Below, in pieces: positions 1-9,378 of a stretch of 64,000 nucleotides of DNA. Below the pieces are notes generated by a model. That model worked only from the letters and a program-made list of their open reading frames with translations. It was not told the DNA's origin and did not search any database. A program made the translations under genes and the position numbers. The number at the start of each line of letters is the position of its first letter. Position 1 is the stretch's first letter. Source of the stretch: an uncultured Gammaproteobacteria bacterium. GTDB lineage: Bacteria > Pseudomonadota > Gammaproteobacteria > Eutrophobiales > Eutrophobiaceae. The DNA lies in contig CATOTD010000002.1 in assembly GCA_951812995.1 (NCBI GenBank), positions 565,468 through 629,467 on the forward strand, written 5' to 3'.

Positions 1-1
1 G

Positions 2-709
2 GATGACAATGCAGTCGTTTTAAAAATTATTTTTACTAAGGGCCATGAAAATCCAATTACGTTAAAAGGGTTTGTACAGGAATACGCTCTGATTTCATAC
101 CTGAACCACCCGAATGTAGCCCGTATTTACGAAAGAGCATTTGCATCTAATTTTGCGTACATCGCGATGGAACACTTTCCAGGCGGAGATTTAACCCAAA
201 AATTAAAAAAAGGTATAGCATTAGAACGGGTCATTGAGTACATATACCAGATATGTTCAGGTCTTTCCGCAGTGCATGAATTGAATATCGTTCATTGTGA
301 TATAAAGCCTGGCAATATCCTTTTTAGAGCGAATGACACGCTGGCCATTACCGACTTTGGTGCAGCCAAGAACTTGACCAATAGTGCTGACGATATTACG
401 ACGCATAATTATATAATCGGGACACCTTACTATATGAGCCCAGAACAGAGTGCAGGCATGGTCTTTGATCATCGTAGCGACTTGTATAGCCTCGGTATCA
501 TGATATTTCAGATGCTGACAAACAAACGTCCTTACAACGCTACATCAGTGACGCAATTAATTTCAATGCACACACATGCTCCCATTCCAAAACTGCCTCC
601 GAAATTGATTAAATATCAGCCTCTTATTGATGGTTTATTGATGAAGGATCCGGATGAACGGTTTCAATCTGCCAGGGATGTAATCCTAGGGTTAGACTGG
701 ATTAAATAG
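2..709 (+). CDS. Serine/threonine protein kinase (5' end outside window)
   Basis: About 235 residues of a Hanks-type protein kinase are visible; the N-terminus lies before the window. In order one sees the ATP-lysine strand (AVVLK), a helix-C region with Glu (QEYALI), the hinge near MEHFPGGD, the catalytic loop VHCDIKPGN, the metal-binding DFG in ITDFGAAK, and the activation-segment end MSPEQ. The catalytic loop reads HCD instead of HRD, so this is a non-RD kinase, which in the family often means regulation other than by activation-loop phosphorylation. No membrane segment follows the kinase fold; the protein stops shortly after it. Genes downstream on the same strand include a cyclic-nucleotide-binding protein, suggesting a signalling cluster. 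The substrate is unknown. Confidence 0.9.
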   Translation, partial: DDNAVVLKIIFTKGHENPITLKGFVQEYALISYLNHPNVARIYERAFASNFAYIAMEHFPGGDLTQKLKKGIALERVIEYIYQICSGLSAVHELNIVHCDIKPGNILFRANDTLAITDFGAAKNLTNSADDITTHNYIIGTPYYMSPEQSAGMVFDHRSDLYSLGIMIFQMLTNKRPYNATSVTQLISMHTHAPIPKLPPKLIKYQPLIDGLLMKDPDERFQSARDVILGLDWIK

Positions 710-980
710 CGTATTCCTTATATTTATGTAGCGTAGCAATCAGGCTTTACGCTACATGTGCTTATTTAAACGCAAGGCCGCGATACCAAGAAACTAGCAG
801 AGTGCCTGTTACGAGCCGTGTCATCTGAAAACAGATAACAGAACAAATTCTCATTTCTTAATAAAATTTATTGATTATTTTTATATTGTTGCTATATATT
901 CAGAATTTATTTTTATCATTGATATTACAGTAAGTAATAGCTGAATTATAAAGTGACTAGTGAACAGGATAAGCACGGAT

Positions 981-1244
981 ATGACACATGCTCCCATCTC
1001 TGTTGATAAAAACATACAGCGGTTGCAAATTCTGCATGATGGGCATTCCCAAAAGGAATTTTGCGCAGAAGTTGTGAAACTTCTGAAAAATGCTGATATT
1101 ACAAACGCTAAGCAGTGGTCTGCTGTATGTAAGATGGGCAAAGATTTGGTGCCGAATCAGCAATTATTTTCTGTCAATTTAACAAAGGGCACTTGTAGCG
1201 TTTGGCAGTGCGAAATGAATCTGTGGCACCGAAACCCGATATGA
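981..1244 (+). CDS. Small hypothetical protein (87 aa)
   Basis: I do not recognise this protein. I chose the ATG at 981 (MTHAPISVDK) over an upstream GTG-type start at 960. It is soluble and helical in character, with a pattern such as EFCAEVVKLLKNADI, and has three to four Cys. Its TGA stop overlaps the ATG of the next gene in an ATGA arrangement at 1241-1244, which supports both reading frames and suggests translational coupling. It lies about 270 bases after the kinase gene. Alternatively it is the N-terminal part of the next gene separated by a frameshift, but the tidy ATGA argues against that. Confidence 0.45.
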   Translation: MTHAPISVDKNIQRLQILHDGHSQKEFCAEVVKLLKNADITNAKQWSAVCKMGKDLVPNQQLFSVNLTKGTCSVWQCEMNLWHRNPI

Positions 1245-1822
1245 CCAAGAAATCGCATACTCAATTACTACAGATTAATCGCATGGCACGCGACCCTATT
1301 GGCCGCAAGCTGTTGCTTGTCAAAATTTATATTGAATTGGATGAACTGCCTAAAATAAAGCCGTTGCTGTCTGCAATACTGGCCTCCGATAATGAGCAAT
1401 ACAAGACTCAGGTGCGCTCATTATTGCGTTCTATAATGACCAATAAAAAGCATGCAGCGGAATTAAATAGAGAAAGCAACAACAATAATACCGATATTAA
1501 GTTATCGAACACGCTGGAAACGCTCGATACATTACTTCGTATAAGCCAGGATAAAGACTTGTTAATGGCGAAAATATACCTTGATTTGGATGAACTGGAT
1601 AAAGCCAAAAAAAGTTTCCAAAGAAGCACTAATCGGTCAAAAGAAGCGGGCGTTTATATTGATGAGATGATTGCAGAGGCTATATCAGAATCGCAACAGA
1701 CCCATACTATGAATAATGTAGCTAGTCCGCCGCATGATGAAAAAAATAAAAATCGCATACTTGATGCGGAGCAGATACAACAACTTAAACGCAATTTACA
1801 AAATGCTGGTAAAAACCGTTGA
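1241..1822 (+). CDS. Hypothetical protein with two TPR/FimV-like helical repeats
   Basis: A 193-residue protein beginning at the ATG of the ATGA overlap; a TTG start at 1202 is the alternative. Two related helical units are visible: one with KLLLVKIYIELDEL followed by an acidic turn, and one with DLLMAKIYLDLDELDKAKK. They resemble the tetratricopeptide-like units at the C-terminus of FimV-type proteins (family knowledge: peptidoglycan-linked assembly and cAMP signalling factors of polar systems). The middle is rich in Asn (a run of NNNN), and the C-terminal 40 residues are charged. There is no signal peptide. Neighbouring kinase and cyclic-nucleotide-binding genes fit a signalling scaffold role, but this is inference. 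Confidence 0.5.
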   Translation: MTKKSHTQLLQINRMARDPIGRKLLLVKIYIELDELPKIKPLLSAILASDNEQYKTQVRSLLRSIMTNKKHAAELNRESNNNNTDIKLSNTLETLDTLLRISQDKDLLMAKIYLDLDELDKAKKSFQRSTNRSKEAGVYIDEMIAEAISESQQTHTMNNVASPPHDEKNKNRILDAEQIQQLKRNLQNAGKNR

Positions 1823-1882
1823 GTTATTAAGCGATTGACTAGATGCACGACTGAAAAGTACAGAATTTTTACGGTAGCGACA

Positions 1883-2341
1883 ATGGCAGATAACAAAACA
1901 TTTATGGATTTCCTCAATAAAAAGGACCGCGAGGTTCTTATCGCCGAGTCGGTCGTGCTGAAGCTGGCAAAGAATGATTATATTCTGAAAGAAGGCGAGA
2001 TAAACAAAACGATTTACACGGTGGTAGCGGGAGAAGTGAGTGTATCTTCCAACATTGCCGGGCATGAGATAGAGTTGCATCGCCTGGGGCCGGGTGAGGT
2101 CATTGGTGAAATGTCGTTTATTGATAATAAACCTGCCAGTGCGGACGTATGCGCTTGCAGCGATACGACTGTAAATAGTATCGGCATCGACGCTATTGCC
2201 CAGTATATTCTAGTCGATCCCTTTTTCTACGGACGCTTCTACAAAGCACTGTCACGCACGTTGTCGTATCGCCTGCGCACCGGGGGCGAGCAGACCAAAA
2301 AACGCATTTCCAACTGGAATGTGCTTGAACTCGGTGATTGA
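1883..2341 (+). CDS. Cyclic nucleotide-binding domain protein
   Basis: A 152-residue protein made almost entirely of one cNMP-binding beta-barrel (cap/CRP N-terminal fold). Visible markers are LKEGEINKTIYTVVAGEVSV, the LGPGEVIGEMSFID phosphate-binding-cassette region, and KPASADVCA. The strict Arg of the cassette (usually R-A/S-A) is replaced here by KPASADV, so ligand binding is uncertain. No DNA-binding helix-turn-helix follows, so it is not a CRP-type transcription factor; it is a stand-alone sensor or scaffold. I chose ATG 1883; the frame is open to an earlier ATG at 1835. It lies 60 bases after the TPR-like gene and closes the cluster that starts with the kinase. Confidence 0.8.
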   Translation: MADNKTFMDFLNKKDREVLIAESVVLKLAKNDYILKEGEINKTIYTVVAGEVSVSSNIAGHEIELHRLGPGEVIGEMSFIDNKPASADVCACSDTTVNSIGIDAIAQYILVDPFFYGRFYKALSRTLSYRLRTGGEQTKKRISNWNVLELGD

Positions 2342-2350
2342 GCATCCTTC

Positions 2351-2608
2351 TTACTCGTTATTTTTATCATTAAGCTGATCTTCAAGTGCTGTTATTTTTG
2401 TCAGCAGAACCTCAAGCTGGGCGCGTGTTCGTTGCAGTAACGCTGTCTGGATATCAAACTCCGCGCGTGTGACCAAATCCATTTTCGCAAATGTCGCATT
2501 CAGCGTTGCACGTAGATTATCTTCAATTTCTGTCTGAAAACGCGACAAATCATCCGGCATTAGCCTGGTTGCTTGTTGTATAAATGCTTCTATGCTTTCT
2601 TTGTTCAT
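2351..2608 (-). CDS. ubiK: Ubiquinone biosynthesis accessory factor UbiK (BMFP/YqiC)
   Basis: An 85-residue protein of the YqiC/UbiK membrane-fusogenic family. The N-terminal half is amphipathic; the central FAKMDLVTRAEFDIQTALL segment is the family signature, and the C-terminal third is a coiled coil (LEVLLTKITALEDQL) used for trimer formation. UbiK helps the Ubi complex make coenzyme Q under aerobic conditions. In many gammaproteobacteria this gene is adjacent to glnK-amtB; here an IS5-type copy and a repeat element separate them. The gene is convergent with the cyclic-nucleotide-binding gene, with only 9 bases between them. Confidence 0.88.
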   Translation of the reverse strand: MNKESIEAFIQQATRLMPDDLSRFQTEIEDNLRATLNATFAKMDLVTRAEFDIQTALLQRTRAQLEVLLTKITALEDQLNDKNNE

Positions 2609-2735
2609 ATAATTTTATGAATACCTTATGTAAAACAACATCCGCCCGGTTGGCCCCGTTTGGCAAAAATAATAATACAACTTGAAGCAAGATGCTTCAT
2701 GTAGCAAAAACACGCTCTAAAAGCGTACATGAATT

Positions 2736-2850
2736 GAGACCTTTGCACAAAATACCGCATTTGAATATTTTTATCCCGGCCATGGTTTAATTTCTGGATG
2801 CCCAACATGGGTCAAGTCGGGCGTGGTGTGAGTCGGGCTGAGCTGGGCTA
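2736..2850 (-). repeat. Miniature repeat A (partial, reversed)
   Basis: Starts with GAGACCTTTGCACAAAA and a stretch (ACCGCATTTGAATATTTTTATCCCG-like, 2752-2780) that matches the reverse complement of the right end of copy E at 42080-42124. After it comes a G-rich stretch (GGGTCAAGTCGGGC, GAGTCGGGCTGAGCTGGGC). The opposite end is not seen, so the copy is truncated before the IS5-type element at 2920. Confidence 0.7.
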
Positions 2851-2919
2851 TGCTTCTGCTACTGAACGTCTTCGGTATGGGTTATGTTTGGCTCATATTG
2901 CAGTATCCTCCGCATCAGT

Positions 2920-4220
2920 TGGAGACCTCGAACAACGCTGATTCTGGATGGGTTTTGACGCGAGCACCAGTCGTTGTCACCCGCATAGCGGGTGTGAAGG
3001 TCAAGATCGGTGGTATTTGAGGCTGTGTTGCGCTGTTTGGGTCTGCCAGGTCGGGTATTTCCGGAATTTGGGCGGATTCAGGCTGTGGCCTGTCGTCGCT
3101 CGTGGAAGATGAGACGGCGGAAGTTGTAGCTCAGGTTGGCCATGGTCATGCGGGCCTTCGCACGGGTTTGGCCGATTGAGCGGATGGTCAGAGCCATGGG
3201 CCCTTTCTCGTAGCCGAACACAGGCGCGGATGGCGGAGCGTGTCGCGTTGCCTCGGCGGATGTGTTTGGCCATGGGTTTGCCGCGTGGCTTCTTGCGATG
3301 GATATGTGAGCGGTACCCTTGCGCCTTCAGCCAAGCCTCATTCCTGGCCGAGCGGTACCCGGTATCGGCCCAAACCGCCTTCGAGCTGTTTGTCTCGTCC
3401 AGAACCGAGGAGCGTTCATGCCCGTCGTAGCGAGCCGCATTCGTGCCAGTCTCACCCCGGATGAAGCACCATTTGCGGTCAATGGACACGTGGTTCTTGT
3501 ACCCAAAGTGCGGAACCGAAATATCGACAAGGCCAGTATCCTCCTCACCCTCCTTGGTTGTCTTGGCCTTTGAATACTTGACCGTCCAACGCGCATCGGT
3601 GTCTTTCTGCGCTGCCTTGGACAGATCATCGGGCCAGATGTCAGATGCGGCCTCACCTGCCTTGGCGCGCGCTTTCTCTTCTTTCGTCATCCGCTGGCGC
3701 GGGGCAAAGACCAACGTGGCATCCACAATCTGACCGCCAGTGGGCTTGTAGCCGCGGTCTCGTAGCTGAGCTTCAAACGCGGCAAACAGGGCCTTGAAGA
3801 CACCCGCCTAGGTCAGCTTCTCTCTGAAAAGCCAGACCGTCTTATGATCAGGTGTCGGCTCCCCGATTTGAAATCCCAGGAACCGTAGCCAACTGAAACG
3901 GTCACGAATGAGAAACTCCATCCGCTCATCGCTCAGATTGTGCATCAAGGCCAAGACCAGCACCTTGAACATCACAACGGCATCATAGGGCGGGCGACCC
4001 CCTTTGGGCCGGTCCCCATAGCCAAGCGCTGCCACCAAAACGGGACGGAGCGCTTCGAAATCAACGTGCCGCTCCAAAACCTCAAGCGGATCTCCCGTCG
4101 CCGAAAGCCGCGCCAAATGATCTGTCAAATCAAACAATCCAGGTGCGGGCATAAACAAAATCCTCCCACATCAAGTGAATCAGACCGTACCACAAAATGC
4201 ACGGTTTTTAGAGGCTTCCA
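2920..4220 (-). mobile_element. IS5-type element, copy 1 (defective)
   Basis: A 1301-base element bounded by TGGAGACCTCGAACAACG at the left and (reverse complement) TGGAAGCCTCTAAAAACCG at the right, an imperfect inverted repeat of about 17 bases. Four other copies in this window have the same two ends. It lies between ubiK and glnK. No clear target duplication is visible. It is the most divergent of the five copies. The base composition is richer in G+C than the flanking genes, suggesting an origin in another lineage. Confidence 0.88.
3093..4152 (-). pseudogene. IS5-family transposase, broken (copy 1)
   Basis: Reads from ATG 4152 (MPAPGLFDLTDHLARL) to an in-frame amber at 3808-3810, where the intact copies have a Gln codon (REKLT-Q-AGV). 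The frame then continues (IVDATLVFAP with the first catalytic Asp; AVWADTGYRS with the second). Near 3221 the expected R-V-E-H of the IS5-family third motif is missing and the rest (VFGYEKGPMALTIRSIGQ) is in another frame, ending about 3093. So it has a nonsense codon, a frameshift and no catalytic Glu. Confidence 0.85.
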
Positions 4221-4326
4221 GCTTACTAAAAATATTTATCGTAAGTACATTTATGTTGCATTGCAATATATATTTATGATAGGCTTTTCAGACTGAAAAC
4301 GAGCATGAACAGTATTACTATTTTAA

Positions 4327-4677
<351 letters not shown>

Positions 4678-4724
4678 ATAAAAATCCACAAAATATAATC
4701 AGTATTAACTATGAGGAAAATTCA

Positions 4725-5993
4725 ATGCATCTCTTTATATTATTAATGACATTATTGCCATGCACCGCGGCTGCCAGTGATTTAAATAGTGGTGATACAG
4801 CATGGATATTGACTGCAACGGCGCTGGTGCTGTTCATGACGTTACCAGGGCTCGCATTATTTTACGGCGGGTTGGTCAGGACAAAAAATGTACTTTCAGT
4901 TTTAATGCAGTGTTTCGCTATCGCCTGTCTCGTCTCCATTGTATGGATGGTGGTTGGCTACGGTTTAGCCTTTGGTGACGGTGGTTCGATGCATAAGATC
5001 ATTGGCCTTGGCAATTTTATGCTTGCAGATATGACCCCAGATAGCATGAGCGGGACTATTCCCGAAATACTTTTTTTCATATTTCAAATGACGTTTGCGA
5101 TTATCACGCCCGCATTAATCGTAGGCGCTTTTGCTGAAAGAATGAAATTCTCTGCGGTACTCTTGTTTAGTGTACTTTGGTTGATCCTGGTTTATGCCCC
5201 CGTTTGTCATTGGGTATGGGGAGGTGGCTGGTTAAGTGATCTTGGGTTTATGGATTTTGCCGGTGGTGCGGTTGTGCATATCAACGCGGGTGTAGCGGCG
5301 CTTGTGGCGGCACTTATGATCGGCAACAGAAAAGGCTTCCCACACACACCCATGCCACCGCACAACATGACCTTGGTCGTGACAGGTGCTGCCATGCTTT
5401 GGGTAGGCTGGTTTGGGTTTAATGGCGGTAGCGCGTTGACGGCCGGGACGGGTGCGGGCATGGCCATGGCCGTCACACACATTGCCGCCGCCGCGGGTTC
5501 ATTAGCCTGGATGACGTGTGAATGGGTTAAGTATGATAAGCCGAGCGTACTCGGCATTGTGACGGGTATGGTCGCGGGTTTGGGTACAATCACACCAGCG
5601 TCAGGTTTTGTCGGGCCAGTGGGTGGTTTAATCATTGGTCTGGCAGCCGGTGTCGTTTGCTTCTCTGCCACACAATATATAAAGCGGGTATTGAAGATCG
5701 ATGATTCGCTTGATGTCTTTCCAGTACACGGGGTCGGCGGTATTCTTGGGACCTTGTTGACGGCGGTCTTTTTCGCAAATTCATTGGGTGGGTTGGCCGA
5801 TGCAAACTATTCAATGGCATCACAACTAGGCGTGCAAGCGATTGGCGTTGTCGCAACCATAGTATGGTGTGGCATCATTACGTTTATTTTACTTCGATTG
5901 GTGGATGCTGTTGTTGGTCTGAGAGTAGACGAAGACGAAGAAACCGAAGGTCTTGATCTCGTGCTACACAACGAACGCGGTTACAATATATAG
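4725..5993 (+). CDS. amtB: Ammonium transporter AmtB
   Basis: A 422-residue Amt/MEP/Rh-family channel, normal in length. It starts with a short cleavable-looking segment (MHLFILLMTLLPCTAAASD) followed by about eleven membrane helices. Family markers seen are GLALFYGGLVRTKN, the twin-His pore region (VVHINAGVAALVAAL and DVFPVHGVGGILGTLLTAVF), and WFGFNGGSAL. It moves ammonium across the inner membrane. A GAGG ribosome site precedes ATG 4725. The neighbour glnK is its standard regulator. The C-terminal cytoplasmic tail (DEDEETEGLDLVLHNERGY) is the GlnK contact region in the family. Confidence 0.95.
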   Translation: MHLFILLMTLLPCTAAASDLNSGDTAWILTATALVLFMTLPGLALFYGGLVRTKNVLSVLMQCFAIACLVSIVWMVVGYGLAFGDGGSMHKIIGLGNFMLADMTPDSMSGTIPEILFFIFQMTFAIITPALIVGAFAERMKFSAVLLFSVLWLILVYAPVCHWVWGGGWLSDLGFMDFAGGAVVHINAGVAALVAALMIGNRKGFPHTPMPPHNMTLVVTGAAMLWVGWFGFNGGSALTAGTGAGMAMAVTHIAAAAGSLAWMTCEWVKYDKPSVLGIVTGMVAGLGTITPASGFVGPVGGLIIGLAAGVVCFSATQYIKRVLKIDDSLDVFPVHGVGGILGTLLTAVFFANSLGGLADANYSMASQLGVQAIGVVATIVWCGIITFILLRLVDAVVGLRVDEDEETEGLDLVLHNERGYNI

Positions 5994-6173
5994 CTTGCCA
6001 TCACAAGCTGGCATGACCGCTTGCACTTGAATCGTGTGAAGAAGTGTGTGATCAATGAATAAAAATAGGGGAATAACAAATAGGGAGTGGTCTGCAAATT
6101 ATAAACATGATTATTGTAAATCGAAAAAATAGTGTTAGTATCCCTGAAAGAATGACTTTTTTGAGGAAACGCC

Positions 6174-6428
6174 ATGATATTTGGTCACAAAAAGAATGAT
6201 GATGGTTCATCTAAAGAAAATGCGGAAAAACTGGAAAAACTGGAAAAACAAAACCAGATAATGCGTGTCGCGCTTGAGTTTTATGCTGATGTAAAACATT
6301 GGGAAGAAGGTCATAAATATCGCGATGAGGATAATGCAACGATATTTACCGATGGTTCCGAATCAGGTGCTACCGTCGACAAGGGAAGCAAGGCATATCG
6401 CGCCCTGAAGGCATGTGATAATATCTGA
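6174..6428 (+). CDS. Hypothetical protein (84 aa)
   Basis: I do not recognise a named family. A good ribosome site (GAGGAAA, 6162-6168) precedes ATG 6174. The product is charged and soluble: a short basic start (MIFGHKKND), then a coiled-coil segment (KLEKLEKQNQIMRVAL), then an acidic, aromatic part (DVKHWEEGHKYRDED) and a small C-terminal part ending KACDNI. It may be the coiled coil of a phage-like or regulatory small protein. It stands alone between amtB and the methyltransferase-like gene. Confidence 0.6.
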   Translation: MIFGHKKNDDGSSKENAEKLEKLEKQNQIMRVALEFYADVKHWEEGHKYRDEDNATIFTDGSESGATVDKGSKAYRALKACDNI

Positions 6429-6556
6429 AGTACCTTTTATTCTCTGCAATATTACCCCCCAGATCTTGGCCTGCGTAGCATGTAACACAAACCCGTAATC
6501 GCCGTTACTCGACAGTGATAGTCGTAATAAAAAACACATGGATGGCGTGGATTTAA

Positions 6557-7318
6557 ATGGATGTAAATGAAGTGGATGTCGCCATAGAAGAAGCCTGGCC
6601 AGGGTTTATAGCCTCGTTACAAAAATACATAACAGGTCAATCACGAACACCTTATCTGTGGGATCATTCTACCTACGGTCATACTGAGCAAGGTCAGCTC
6701 AGCCAAGATGCCAACGAGCAGGCATGTCGTCAATACACGTTAAGCTATGCCATGACGCACGCAATCGCATTGTATCACCTACTGAAGCATAACAACCATA
6801 AGGCCATACTGCTAAATCATAACGCCATAAACGCCATACTGCATATCGACTTTGGTTGCGGCCCGGGTTCTGCGTTATGGGCACTGCTGCGATTGGCGAA
6901 AAAATGTAATGGGCAACGTTTGACAAGCCTGGGCTATGACCATAATCCACATATCTTAAAATTGGCTGGCGACATAAAAAAAGCAATAAAACCGCAAATA
7001 CCGGCTAATTTTGAAGTTGATCAAGACCTAGCCAAGTTTAGAAAACGGATCGAGCAATATATCAGCGTTAAGTACGATGTCGTGCTGGTGACTATAAACG
7101 CACTATTTGGGCAAGACAGTTTCCAAAATAAGCGTCTTCTTGCTAAAATTATAAATGACATTGAACGACTACAAAAATACAACGTAAACAACATACCCAT
7201 CTTGATAGCAGGCACCCATCCAAGCTACAGGTGGGATCAGGTGCAGCTCTGCTTTGATGCGATTTGCCAATGCTTAAACGGTAAGTATCTGTACAATGAC
7301 AAGATAAAATCGTTATGA
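6557..7318 (+). CDS. SAM-dependent methyltransferase-like protein
   Basis: A 253-residue protein with a class I methyltransferase motif I (LHIDFGCGPGSALWALL, residues about 95-111) and a following acidic strand end (SLGYDHNPHILKLA). The motif IV region is less standard (YDVVLVTINALFG), and no target-specific signature such as NPPY is present, so the substrate cannot be named. The N-terminal 80 residues have Trp/Tyr-rich helical content with YLWDHSTYGHTEQ. ATG 6557 is used; no strong ribosome site is visible. It stands 72 bases before the AlkB-type gene, both on the plus strand. Confidence 0.65.
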   Translation: MDVNEVDVAIEEAWPGFIASLQKYITGQSRTPYLWDHSTYGHTEQGQLSQDANEQACRQYTLSYAMTHAIALYHLLKHNNHKAILLNHNAINAILHIDFGCGPGSALWALLRLAKKCNGQRLTSLGYDHNPHILKLAGDIKKAIKPQIPANFEVDQDLAKFRKRIEQYISVKYDVVLVTINALFGQDSFQNKRLLAKIINDIERLQKYNVNNIPILIAGTHPSYRWDQVQLCFDAICQCLNGKYLYNDKIKSL

Positions 7319-7390
7319 CTGTTGCCAAAAATTAAGCGTTCAAGACCACGACTGGCGCATATAATAAAACTGTAACACTTTCATTACGCA

Positions 7391-8074
7391 ATGACTGTCA
7401 TGCCCAATCAAGTCGATAACAAGCAGCAAGATTTCTTTTATAAGGAAGCAGATGCCCTGCCGATTACACCCAATAAGGCTGCTGATCGTGAAGTGCAGGC
7501 AAAACAGCTTGCCGATATTGGTGCCACGTATATCCCCGATTTTCTTGGAAACATTGGCATAGACAGCGATGATTTACTCAAGCAAATCGATAAAAAACCC
7601 TGGCTGGACGATCTAAGTCGCCGCGTACAACATTACGGTTATAAATATGATTATCAGCAAAAATACATAACCGCCGCGATGAAAGTCGGCACCATACCCG
7701 ATTTTATCGCGGCCATCGGTCATGACTTGCACGCACGCGCTTGGTTTGACCGACCGCCAGACCAGGTCATTATCAATGAATACCAACCCGGGCAAGGTAT
7801 AGCCGCGCATAGTGACAGGGGCTGTTTTGGCCCGACTGTCGCCACCCTCTCACTTGGCGATTGTTGGCCGATGGTGCTTTGCAAAAAGTCAAATGGCAAG
7901 ATAGTCGATAAAATGGCAATACCGCTTGCAGTGGGTTCACTACTGCTATTACAAGGCCGCGCCCGATACGAGTGGACCCATGAGATACGAAAACGAACCA
8001 CCCGCCCACATACGACAATACCTTATCAGCGACGGGTGTCGATCACCTTCAGGACTGTGACCGATATAAGATAA
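7391..8074 (+). CDS. AlkB-type 2-oxoglutarate/Fe(II) dioxygenase
   Basis: A 227-residue protein whose second half is the AlkB fold: NEYQPGQGIAAHSDRG gives the H-x-D iron ligands, THEIRKRTT the distal His, and RRVSITFRTV the Arg that holds 2-oxoglutarate. These enzymes remove alkyl groups from nucleic acids or protein side chains. The sequence is closer in shape to the short AlkB-homologue group (ALKBH4/7/8-like) than to E. coli AlkB. The N-terminal 60 residues are polar. ATG 7391 or 7400 (MPNQVDN) can start it. It is convergent with hemH, about 90 bases apart. Confidence 0.82.
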   Translation: MTVMPNQVDNKQQDFFYKEADALPITPNKAADREVQAKQLADIGATYIPDFLGNIGIDSDDLLKQIDKKPWLDDLSRRVQHYGYKYDYQQKYITAAMKVGTIPDFIAAIGHDLHARAWFDRPPDQVIINEYQPGQGIAAHSDRGCFGPTVATLSLGDCWPMVLCKKSNGKIVDKMAIPLAVGSLLLLQGRARYEWTHEIRKRTTRPHTTIPYQRRVSITFRTVTDIR

Positions 8075-8164
8075 ATCAGTGGCCCTGCTACAAACCGCCA
8101 CCGACCGCACTTGCTCATGACCGCCCGTCGCTGACCGCGTTGGACTATGATCGCTTTCGTAGTG

Positions 8165-9250
8165 TTATTGTTTCGCGCCTGCTTGCCGTGCGCGTTCTAA
8201 TCTTTGCGGCAAGTCGTGTTGATCTTCACCCCATCCCTGGCAATGTGTCGTTATGATATTACTCAATACTTGTATGTGTCCATCATCAGCATTGAGTGCC
8301 GGGATATAAGCAAATGCCTCACCACCGGCGGCAATAAAAAATGCTCGGTTCTGCATGTTAATCTCTTCAATGGTTTCCAGGCAATCGGCGGAAAACCCGG
8401 GACAAACGACCTGGACCTGCCGGGTGCCTTTTTTTGCAAGTTTTTTTAACGTCTTGTCTGTATAAGGTTGCAACCATTTCCTAGGGCCAAAGCGCGATTG
8501 AAAAGTGAGCTGCCATTCTGCCTTTTTAAGCGCCAATCTGTCTGCGATCAGCCTTGCAGTTTTATGACATTCACAATAATAAGGATCGCCAGCCAGAAGA
8601 TAATTTTTCGGGAGTCCATGAAAAGAGAAGAGCAATTTTTCGGGTTTGGGATGCGTTTGCCAATATTGATTGATACGGTTTGCGACGGCATTAATATAAT
8701 CTGGATTGTCGTGATAGTGATTGATGGTCCTTATTTCCGGGATCAATCGCCAGGTTTTCAAGACAGCGGCCACTGCGTCGAATGTCGAAGCAGTGGTCAC
8801 GGCTGAATATTGGGGATAGAGCGGGAATATCAAAATGCGGTTTGCATTTGCATCGCGCAATTTTTCCAGGGCTTGTTTGATAGATGGGTTGCCGTACCGC
8901 ATGGCAAGTTCAACCTTGATTGAATGGGTTGTGCGTGTATTGAGTTCAGTTTGAATCTTGCGTGCCTGCCTGCTGGCAATGTCCAGCAACGGCGAGCCAT
9001 TTTTTGTCCAAACTTTCTTATAGGCCGCGGCTGAACGCTGTGGACGGGTACGCAAGATAATGCCGTGTAATATGCACCACCAGATAAATTTGGGTGTTTC
9101 AATAACCCGTGGGTCGGAAAGAAATTCCGCCAAGTAGCGTTTGACCGCGGGCGTTGTTGGTGCATCGGGTGTACCAAGATTAGTGACCAAGACACCCGTA
9201 CAAGTCGGGCGATCATGTTTATAATTCCGCGTGCCTGTGTACTTTGCCAT
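8165..9250 (-). CDS. hemH: Ferrochelatase
   Basis: A 361-residue ferrochelatase, last step of protoheme synthesis (Fe2+ into protoporphyrin IX). I set the start at ATG 9250 (MAKYTGTRNYKHD), because the open frame before it reaches 9370 with no family similarity. Seen in order: GVLVTNLGTPDAPTTPAV, LAEFLSDPRVIE, GSPLLDI, the central strand RILIFPLYPQYSAVT, the metal-site His in LLFSFHGLPKNY, and QSRFGPRKWLQPYT. The Cys residues in PYYCECH and the C-terminal VVCPGFSADCLETIEEI are also family features. It is transcribed away from the gene at 9379-9678. Confidence 0.95.
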   Translation of the reverse strand: MAKYTGTRNYKHDRPTCTGVLVTNLGTPDAPTTPAVKRYLAEFLSDPRVIETPKFIWWCILHGIILRTRPQRSAAAYKKVWTKNGSPLLDIASRQARKIQTELNTRTTHSIKVELAMRYGNPSIKQALEKLRDANANRILIFPLYPQYSAVTTASTFDAVAAVLKTWRLIPEIRTINHYHDNPDYINAVANRINQYWQTHPKPEKLLFSFHGLPKNYLLAGDPYYCECHKTARLIADRLALKKAEWQLTFQSRFGPRKWLQPYTDKTLKKLAKKGTRQVQVVCPGFSADCLETIEEINMQNRAFFIAAGGEAFAYIPALNADDGHIQVLSNIITTHCQGWGEDQHDLPQRLERARQAGAKQ

Positions 9251-9378
9251 GGGAGTCGTTATATAGAACTTTCGTGTGTTTGTAAAAATATTAATGGGCA
9301 TCTGGGGTGACCCAATAATGATTGCGGAATTTAAGGGCGGATATGTTAGTGGACAATGGCCACAACGCATCGACAGGC

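Noticed and set aside
3176..3733. Antisense open frames in IS5-type copies (also at 19494-20042, 21701-22258, 24760-25271, 43822-44219)
   Set aside because: They are shadows of the transposase frame in G+C-rich sequence and repeat identically in each copy.
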